Below, piece after piece: positions 8,409-13,858 of a stretch of 64,000 nt of DNA. The translations under genes were made by a program, and so were the position numbers. The notes under the pieces were generated by a model. That model worked only from the letters and a program-made list of their open reading frames with translations. It had not been told where the DNA came from and made no database searches. Positions within the stretch are counted from its first letter, which is position 1; every line of letters begins with the position of its first letter. Source of the DNA: Parvularculaceae bacterium (GTDB taxonomy: Bacteria; Pseudomonadota; Alphaproteobacteria; Caulobacterales; Parvularculaceae); NCBI GenBank assembly GCA_021776435.1, contig JAJFFW010000082.1:1-64000 (forward strand), written 5' to 3'.

Positions 8409-8999
8409 ATGACGGAGCAAACCCATCCTCTAAAGGAATACCTCAAGGAAACGCGCGAGTCCGTGCCGTCATTCGCGGGGCGCATCGGAGTATCGCGTCA
8501 GACGCTTTATCGAATTATCAAAGGCGATCAAATCCCTAAACCGTCGTTGGCTCGACGCATTGTCGAAGCGGCTGGTGGCTCAATCATATTTGCTGATCTT
8601 TACGCTTATTCAGTGGCGCCAAACGCGCAAACCGCAGAATCCATTATCGACATTGAGATTTCTCGCTCACAAAAGCTGGAATTGAACGTTGATATTCTTG
8701 CACAGTGTCTCGAAATGATCGTTCTTTGTTTGAAGACAAAAAACGACCTTTCATTGTCTCCAGGGATCTTAAAACTAGCCGCAGAGGCAATCGCAAATAC
8801 ACATTCGGCGTTAGCCCGGGTTACGACCCGTCACGGTCAGGCTCGTCTCGCCCAAGCTCTTCGACCAGTCCTTGAAGAAATTCTGAAAGAGCATTCTGCG
8901 ACCCTGCCTCCGGTGCACCATCTTGAGGAAGCCGCTTCCTGCGCTGCGTCGCTTTATTATCGTTGCTTACAATTGCAGACCTCTGTGACAGGCCAATGA
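8409..8999 (+). CDS. XRE/Cro-CI-like helix-turn-helix regulator (196 aa)
   Basis: DNA-binding protein with an N-terminal helix-turn-helix at about residues 8-55. The SFAGRIGVSRQTLYRIIKGD stretch gives the two helices, followed by PSLARRIVEAAGGSI. The C-terminal 140 residues are mostly helical and match nothing I recognise; a phage-repressor-like dimerisation role is possible. The ORF extends upstream through a TTG at 8259, but that part looks like translated promoter, so I start at the ATG at 8409, with AGGA directly before it and GGGAC further up. A repeated motif upstream could be its operator. Genes after it are small and unknown, giving an accessory or phage-remnant flavour. Confidence 0.8.
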   Translation: MTEQTHPLKEYLKETRESVPSFAGRIGVSRQTLYRIIKGDQIPKPSLARRIVEAAGGSIIFADLYAYSVAPNAQTAESIIDIEISRSQKLELNVDILAQCLEMIVLCLKTKNDLSLSPGILKLAAEAIANTHSALARVTTRHGQARLAQALRPVLEEILKEHSATLPPVHHLEEAASCAASLYYRCLQLQTSVTGQ

Positions 9000-9099
9000 A
9001 AGCAGCCGACCGGGTCGCCGCTTCTTCCGCCCGCCGTTTTGCAAGCCGCCACATACTCCGGCCTACGCGAGCCGCATAGACGTCCTCATCCGTCGCCAT
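8821..9099 (-). CDS. Doubtful small ORF antisense to the end of the 8409 regulator (92 aa)
   Basis: An ATG at 9099 preceded by GAGGGAAAAAGG opens 92 codons with a charged, helix-prone N-terminal half (SMWRLAKRRAEEAATRSAAF) and a polar C-terminal half. The last 179 bases are antisense to the 3' end of the regulator gene at 8409-8999. In favour of a real gene are the ribosome-site-like purine run and the otherwise empty 204 bases before 9204. Against it are the long antisense overlap and the lack of any family I know. A further in-frame-looking peptide upstream (ATG at 9205) has no ribosome site. Confidence 0.28.
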   Translation of the reverse strand: MATDEDVYAARVGRSMWRLAKRRAEEAATRSAAFIGLSQRSAIVSNDNKATQRRKRLPQDGAPEAGSQNALSEFLQGLVEELGRDEPDRDGS

Positions 9100-9203
9100 A
9101 GCCTTTTTCCCTCATCGCGCGAATTTTTGGCTTCCACTCGCGTCGAGTCACCATACTGTTCCGCAAGTAGCGTACCAAACTTTTTTCAGAAAGGGTATAA
9201 GAC

Positions 9204-9518
9204 ATGACAAAAGATGTTCGAAAAGAACAAGTGGTTCTGTTACGATTCGAAAAGAAAATCGCCGGCCTTGCAGCAGCATTAGCGGCGAGCCTCGCTGCCG
9301 CAAAAGCCGCCGATGGCAAGCTTCATGCAGAGGGAGCAACCGATGCCTACATGGAAATTGAAGCGGCCTTGCTCCATCTCGCGGACGTCACTTCAACCGC
9401 TCACGCGTCATTAGAGGCGCATGCCCAAACTATTGGCGCGCAAATATTAAACGCTGGTGGCGGAATTCCAAAGGGTGACATTTCTGGAGTTGTGCGATCA
9501 GCCTTGGGTCTTGGATAA
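9204..9518 (+). CDS. Small alanine-rich helical protein, unknown function (104 aa)
   Basis: The ATG at 9204 follows AAGGG at workable spacing. The protein is soluble, alanine-rich and probably helical throughout (KKIAGLAAALAASLAAAKAA, then AYMEIEAALLHLADVTSTAH), ending in a glycine-rich tail. No motif is recognised. It stands between the Cro/CI-like regulator and a small membrane protein on the same strand and is followed by a strong hairpin terminator at 9574, so it likely ends its own transcript. A phage or mobile-cassette origin is possible from context only. Confidence 0.65.
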   Translation: MTKDVRKEQVVLLRFEKKIAGLAAALAASLAAAKAADGKLHAEGATDAYMEIEAALLHLADVTSTAHASLEAHAQTIGAQILNAGGGIPKGDISGVVRSALGLG

Positions 9519-9573
9519 CTGTTATCTTTTATGCGGCGCTGTTAAGCGGCGCTATCACAATCTCTTTAATATC

Positions 9574-9610
9574 GCGGTCGCGGCAAATAACCGCGGCCGC
9601 TTGTATTTTG
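9574..9610 (+). terminator. Intrinsic terminator after the 9204 gene
   Basis: GCGGTCGCGG at 9574-9583 pairs with CCGCGGCCGC at 9591-9600 over ten positions with one G-U pair and a 7-base loop CAAATAA, followed by TTGTATTTTG. This is a good rho-independent terminator. It ends just before the GGGGGGA ribosome site of the next gene, so that gene would need read-through or its own promoter. Confidence 0.75.
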
Positions 9611-9625
9611 TCGGGGGGATGGCTG

Positions 9626-9931
9626 ATGACCCTCCTGGCATGGTGGACCGTTGGCCGCCAGGGGCAAGAATGGGGTTACGCTCTCATTGATTTCACTCTT
9701 GCGATCATCTTCTGGCGCATGTCAAAGGGGTATTGGTTTCCCGTCCCATTGTTTTTTGTCCATGCCGCTCTGGTCGTCTATTATCTTTACGCGACTCTGG
9801 TGGGGGTCACACCCTGGTGGCTGGCGGCGTTTGTGAACCGTGTATTGGAACTCGAGGTCGCCTACATCATCGGATGCGCGATCTATCGCATCTGGCGGTT
9901 ACGCAGACGCCGATCCAATTCCTCAACCTAA
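9626..9931 (+). CDS. Small integral membrane protein, unknown function (101 aa)
   Basis: Starts at the ATG at 9626, which follows a GGGGGGA run with ideal spacing; a TTG at 9608 in the same frame is less likely. About three hydrophobic segments are visible (YALIDFTLAIIFWRM, VPLFFVHAALVVYYLYATLV and the VAYIIGCAIYRIW stretch), with an arginine-rich cytoplasmic tail RLRRRRS. Many tryptophans are present. No family is recognised; holin-like or immunity-like roles would be guesses. It follows a terminator hairpin by 16 bases and converges on the DHS-like gene ending at 9950. Confidence 0.65.
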   Translation: MTLLAWWTVGRQGQEWGYALIDFTLAIIFWRMSKGYWFPVPLFFVHAALVVYYLYATLVGVTPWWLAAFVNRVLELEVAYIIGCAIYRIWRLRRRRSNSST

Positions 9932-9949
9932 CCGCACAATACGCGACCG

Positions 9950-11002
9950 TTACGCGAACAGCTTTGCCCATTCACGGCGTTTACGACGATTCCAGGCGCC
10001 ACGGTGATAGGCATCGGAAACGATGAGCGGAACGACCGAAGACGCCTCCGCGAACACCATCTGCTCGAGGGCCACATCAACCTTACCCCATGAACACGCC
10101 TCTTTTAGTGTTGATGAGGAACACGCACCGTCGCGCACGTCAGCAATCGAGACCTGAATCGCGTATTTGTGCATCTCGACATTTTCGTGCCCAAGAATCT
10201 CAGCACAAACGACCGTGTCTTGAACGAAATTCTTTGGCACACCACCGCCGATCATGAAAAGGCCGGATGTCCCTCCGTTTATCTTGATATCGGTCAGTTC
10301 ACGAAAATCTGCGACTGAGTCGATAGACACATACGGCTGCCCCGCTTTAATGCGCTCCACTTGGTGCTTGACGAGCCCGAAACCGGCCGAAGAATCCGAG
10401 AAAGCCGGACAAAATATCGGGACCCCGGACTTATGCGCCTCTTCAATGAGAGACCCTTCCTTGCGGGCATTGCCAGCGGCAAGCCACTCACCCATTGCGT
10501 GGATAAACCTTCGCGAAGACATGGGCCCCGGCGGCAAGGCGTCCGCAATCTCCTTGATAGTCGCATCGCAGGCCTGGAGGTCTTCCTCATCGATATAGGT
10601 GTCATAGATACGATCAATATAGAGATCTCTCAAAACCCGATCGTCGGGGATCTCTTTTGCTTGATAGTGTCTAAATCCCAGGGCTTCAAAAAAATCCATA
10701 TCGACGATGGAGGCACCCGTCGCAACGACAGCATCCACCATGTTGTAGCGCACCATGTCGCGCCATACATGCATGCAGCCGCCAGCTGATGTTGAGCCTG
10801 CGAGCGAAAGGAATAACGAACAGTCTTGATCTTCCAACGCCGTGTTGAAAATACGCGCCGCACGCGCCGCATCGCGAGACGTGAAAGACATCTTCTCCCA
10901 GGCATCGATCACGGGCCGAGCGTCAAATGACGCAATGTCTATGTGCTCGACGGGCGCGCTGAGAAGTTCAGCTTTGCGGTTATCGGCGGGAGATCCGGCC
11001 AT
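9950..11002 (-). CDS. Deoxyhypusine-synthase-like protein (350 aa)
   Basis: Member of the deoxyhypusine synthase (DHS) fold family, NAD-dependent enzymes that transfer an aminobutyl group from spermidine or putrescine. The catalytic-lysine region of DHS is visible as KEACSWGKVD near the C-terminus, with the conserved VPLIVSDAYHRG following and GSTSAGG, ATGASIVDMD and IGGGVPKNF earlier. The ATG at 11002 follows AAAGGA. Bacteria lack eIF5A, the DHS substrate, so the real reaction is probably polyamine synthesis such as homospermidine formation. The next gene upstream on the same strand is an ornithine/lysine decarboxylase, which supports that inference. A palindromic repeat lies between them. 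Confidence 0.85.
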   Translation of the reverse strand: MAGSPADNRKAELLSAPVEHIDIASFDARPVIDAWEKMSFTSRDAARAARIFNTALEDQDCSLFLSLAGSTSAGGCMHVWRDMVRYNMVDAVVATGASIVDMDFFEALGFRHYQAKEIPDDRVLRDLYIDRIYDTYIDEEDLQACDATIKEIADALPPGPMSSRRFIHAMGEWLAAGNARKEGSLIEEAHKSGVPIFCPAFSDSSAGFGLVKHQVERIKAGQPYVSIDSVADFRELTDIKINGGTSGLFMIGGGVPKNFVQDTVVCAEILGHENVEMHKYAIQVSIADVRDGACSSSTLKEACSWGKVDVALEQMVFAEASSVVPLIVSDAYHRGAWNRRKRREWAKLFA

Positions 11003-11087
11003 AATTCGGTCCTTTCGTCAGAAACGGTTTTCTAGACGTGGTCTTTCAACAGGTTGTCCCAATTTATGCAGATGGTTACATTTTTTC

Positions 11088-11199
11088 CCGCTCATCCCGG
11101 CGAAAGCCGGGACCCAGAACTGAGTCCGCGCTGGATCCCGGCTCCTCATCCCGAGGAGCCGCCGCAAGGCGGCGTCTCGAGGGGCGCCGGGATGAGCGG
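11088..11199. repeat. 112-bp palindromic intergenic element with 15-bp perfect inverted ends
   Basis: CCGCTCATCCCGGCG at 11088-11102 is the exact reverse complement of CGCCGGGATGAGCGG at 11185-11199. Inside are smaller hairpins: GGCG-aaa-GCCGGG near the left end, and GCCGCC-gcaa-GGCGGC flanked by CTCATCCCGAGGAG and CTCGAGG. It occupies most of the 254-base gap between the decarboxylase and DHS-like genes. It resembles the non-autonomous CATCCCGG elements scattered in many alphaproteobacteria. It has no coding capacity and could attenuate transcription between the genes. Confidence 0.85.
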
Positions 11200-11256
11200 A
11201 GAAGGAAACAATAGTAGAGGCGACCTGGATCAAGATCACCTATTGAGACTCCACAT

Positions 11257-12459
11257 CTACTCCCCTTGCGTCAGCGCGACGACGTTTTCATTGGCGGCTT
11301 CGTCGCCCACTGATCCATACATCGAAAGCATCGGCAGATCGTCAACAATGACTTCGAGATATTCACCAAAACCATTAAATTTTCCAGCCAGTGCTGCGCC
11401 ATAGGCGCCAGTCAGACCAAATTCGATATAATCGCCCTCACTGACATCATCAGACAGGAAGAATGGGCCAGGCATCGCGTCGATGGAGTCACAGGTCGGG
11501 CCGAACAACCGATAGGGTGTTAAGGACCGACGCAATTGCCGTTCCGGTCTCAACAATTGACTTGGGAACACAAGGCCATCATGAGCCGCATCGAACAGGG
11601 CGCCATAAGCGCCATCATTCAAATAAAGCGCGTCGCCTTTGCGCAGTTCCACTCGGGTGATGTGGCTTCCCGCTTCTGCGCATAATGCACGCCCCGGCTC
11701 GCACCATAAATCTGCATTTTCAAGTACCGGCATCTCTTCAAACGCCGCCTTGATCTCGTCCACATAATTTTCGAGTGGCGGCGGCACAAGTCCCGGATAA
11801 ATCGCTGGAAAACCACCGCCAATATCGACAATGTCAACAGTTACAGACGCCTGGCGTATCAATTCACTCACCGGCCCAATGGCCAATCGATACGCTTCAG
11901 GGCGCATGCATTGCGACCCGACATGGAAACTCACGCCCAGCCTTTCAGAGCATGACCGCGCTTCACGCAACAACATCACGGCCTCCGCGCCGGAAGCGCC
12001 AAATTTCCCGCTCAGCTTGTGCGCCGCATAATCGGATGGCGCCGCCAGCCTGATGATCAGCTGCAAATTTTTCGCGCCATTCGTTTCAGTGACAATCTTG
12101 TTTAGCTCGTCCAGCGTATCGAGTGCGAAGGTCCGTACACCAAATTCTTGATAAGCTCGACGGATCGTCGTGCGCGATTTCACTGGGTGCATGAGAGCGA
12201 TGCGTGCATCCGGGTAACGCGAAGCAACAAGTTCAATTTCAGGCAGTGACGCGACATCAAACCCCCTGACGCCCGCCCTATGGACAGCATCGAGGATGAT
12301 CGGATTCGGATTGGCTTTAACGGCATAGAGAACCTCGCCCGGAAAATGATCGACGAACCATTCAGCAGCGCGATGCGCCGCATGCGGCCGAAGACAATGG
12401 ACCGGAAGATCAGGCCGGGTCGCTAGAACCAGCGCAAGCGCAGAGTTGTACCTATCCAT
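11257..12459 (-). CDS. Ornithine/lysine decarboxylase, fold III PLP enzyme (400 aa)
   Basis: Pyridoxal-phosphate decarboxylase of the alanine-racemase-fold group (eukaryotic ODC type), producing putrescine or cadaverine. LYAVKANPNP near residue 48 carries the PLP lysine; HVGSQ, DIGGGFPAIYPG and the WCEPGRALCAEAG phosphate-binding segment follow; GPTCDSIDAM supplies the catalytic cysteine and substrate-binding aspartate contributed across the dimer. Length and motif order match ODC rather than diaminopimelate decarboxylase. The ATG at 12459 follows GAGGT. A stable hairpin and a small overlapping reading frame occupy the leader, where the speF RNA motif occurs in relatives. It stands upstream of the DHS-like gene on the same strand. 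Confidence 0.93.
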   Translation of the reverse strand: MDRYNSALALVLATRPDLPVHCLRPHAAHRAAEWFVDHFPGEVLYAVKANPNPIILDAVHRAGVRGFDVASLPEIELVASRYPDARIALMHPVKSRTTIRRAYQEFGVRTFALDTLDELNKIVTETNGAKNLQLIIRLAAPSDYAAHKLSGKFGASGAEAVMLLREARSCSERLGVSFHVGSQCMRPEAYRLAIGPVSELIRQASVTVDIVDIGGGFPAIYPGLVPPPLENYVDEIKAAFEEMPVLENADLWCEPGRALCAEAGSHITRVELRKGDALYLNDGAYGALFDAAHDGLVFPSQLLRPERQLRRSLTPYRLFGPTCDSIDAMPGPFFLSDDVSEGDYIEFGLTGAYGAALAGKFNGFGEYLEVIVDDLPMLSMYGSVGDEAANENVVALTQGE

Positions 12460-12493
12460 GTCATGGAACCTCGCAAGAGCAGCTTATACCAAG

Positions 12494-12528
12494 CGCCAAT
12501 CTTGCGGAGAGGTCCCATGGGATTGGCG
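12494..12528 (-). promoter_or_regulatory. Leader hairpin upstream of the decarboxylase, possible speF-type element
   Basis: CGCCAATC at 12494-12501 and GATTGGCG at 12521-12528 form a perfect 8-base-pair stem 35-69 bases before the decarboxylase start. The loop contains the short palindrome TCCCATGGGA. An ATG at 12518 in the loop opens a 31-codon frame (MGPLRKIGAWYKLLL and on) that overlaps the decarboxylase start and ends at 12423. Structured leaders named speF are known before alphaproteobacterial ornithine decarboxylases. I cannot confirm a match from memory, and the small frame lacks a ribosome site. Confidence 0.35.
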
Positions 12529-12736
12529 AACTGGCCAAATAGAAAGTGCCAGCCGGTTTGTAAAGAAAAAATATTGCCTATCAGCCTCACTCCGGGTCTG
12601 AGCTTGGCAGCAGTCACCCTGCATGGCTGCTAATATATTGTTTTTAATGATGTTTTTTCAATAAAGAGCTTGCTCCACCAAGCCTGATGGGTAGCCTTGA
12701 GACGAGGCCTGAGTTGTGTTTAGACAGGAGGCGGGG

Positions 12737-13006
12737 ATGAAATGTGAAACTGCTGTGTTACGCCAGCTAAAAGGATATCGCTTGGCGACCGCCGAAATTC
12801 TTTATCGCCTTCCCGATCATCCCGACATTTTGCAAAGCTATGTCTGGCAAGATTACGATATCGCCCCAGACTATCCGGTTCTCCTCGGCTTTCTCAATTT
12901 TTGGTTGAGGGAACTCGATGGCCCGCTTCATTCAGTAAAAGTTGCAGGCAAACGGATCATCTCCGCGGCCGAAATTGGAGCGGCGCGGATATTTCACCTC
13001 CATTAA
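12737..13006 (+). CDS. usg: Usg family protein (89 aa)
   Basis: Small soluble protein of the Usg family, named for a gene found near tryptophan-biosynthesis genes and of unknown function. The family core is clear: LKGYRLATAEILYRLPDHPD, then LQSYVWQDYDIAPDYPVL, FLNFWLRELDGPLHSV and the AGKRII end. A GTG at 12716 is possible, but the ATG at 12737 sits 5 bases after AGGAGG, so I use that. It stands alone here, with no trp genes nearby, preceded by 277 bases without another gene apart from the decarboxylase leader. Confidence 0.87.
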   Translation: MKCETAVLRQLKGYRLATAEILYRLPDHPDILQSYVWQDYDIAPDYPVLLGFLNFWLRELDGPLHSVKVAGKRIISAAEIGAARIFHLH

Positions 13007-13055
13007 CGATCAAGCGTTGAGACACACCGCACCCCGCGGAATCGGCTCATTCAAT

Positions 13056-13505
13056 TCAGCGGATAATTAAAGCGTCAGGGCGAACAGGCGCTGTCGCAGC
13101 CCCTTCTCCGCCTATGTAAGTCGCGAGCCCACCGACGATCAGACCAAACAGGGCGCCTTCAGCAACAAACCACCACGGCGATGAAAGACCCATCACCGGA
13201 TGAGCCGCAAGAATTGACGCAAACATATCAAAAACAAACAGTGTCAGCACGAAATTCATCCAGGCGCCAAGGAACAACCCTCGCGCCCACCACGGCAACG
13301 GAATTCTCAATACCGGATGAAAATTCAATACGCCGAAAATGCCGATGATCGCGCCGAGAGTAATATACCAAAACAAAACACCCAAACGAATCTTCAGATC
13401 ATCCACACCGAACGCGGGTAGGATAAAAAAACCAATTAAACCAAATATGAGGCCGACGAGCTTGCCGACAGCAATACGGGTCACAAGTGACGGTTTCAAA
13501 GTCAT
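13056..13505 (-). CDS. Small membrane protein, about four TM segments (149 aa)
   Basis: The ATG at 13505 follows AAAGGAGG, which decides the start against an ORF running to 13625 through repeat sequence. The protein is largely hydrophobic: LVGLIFGLIGFFILPAFGV, LFWYITLGAIIGIFGVLNF, WARGLFLGAWMNFVLTLFVF and FVAEGALFGLIVGGLATYIG. No catalytic motif is visible; it resembles uncharacterised small alphaproteobacterial membrane proteins. It converges on usg and is separated from acnA by palindromic repeats, so nothing in the context suggests a function. Confidence 0.75.
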   Translation of the reverse strand: MTLKPSLVTRIAVGKLVGLIFGLIGFFILPAFGVDDLKIRLGVLFWYITLGAIIGIFGVLNFHPVLRIPLPWWARGLFLGAWMNFVLTLFVFDMFASILAAHPVMGLSSPWWFVAEGALFGLIVGGLATYIGGEGAATAPVRPDALIIR

Positions 13506-13597
13506 GGCCGCCTCCTTTCCGCTGATCTTTTGATGTGGGAGCCGTACAGGAGCGAGACAAGCGGCAATGGACGAAACGACGCACGCGGCGTGCTCCC

Positions 13598-13803
13598 CCT
13601 CCCTTGCAAAGGGAGGTAATCGCATATGGCGCGGGAGGGATTCCTCCCCCGTTTACGGGGGAGGTGTCGAGCCCGGCGTTAAGCCGGGCGAGACGGAGGG
13701 GGTAGACTCATCCATTTGTATTGAGCGTAGAAACTCTCGTCGCCTAAACCCCCTTCGACCCACGCCTTGCGGCGCGGGCCACTTCCCCCGCAAGCGGGGG
13801 AAG
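13598..13803. repeat. Cluster of GC-rich palindromes filling the gap between acnA and the 13056 gene
   Basis: The 353-base gap 13506-13858 has no gene. It carries several perfect hairpins: CCTCCC-GGGAGG at 13598-13616, the 22-mer with arms CCTCCCCCGT/ACGGGGGAGG at 13643-13664, GCCCGGC-GCCGGGC near 13670-13688, and arms CTTCCCCCGC/GCGGGGGAAG at 13782-13803. The second and last modules recur almost exactly at 42608-42629 and 42657-42678, so this is a dispersed REP-type element. It may also end acnA transcription. No coding potential is seen. Confidence 0.8.
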
Positions 13804-13858
13804 AATAGAGCCATATGCGATTGCCCTGGCTCCGCGGGGGAGAAAGGCCTTCGGCAGC

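Noticed and set aside
9086-9205. 39-codon minus-strand frame from ATG 9205, upstream of the doubtful 8821-9099 ORF
   Set aside because: No ribosome site, and its start codon overlaps the start codon of the plus-strand gene at 9204; only its protein-like composition speaks for it.
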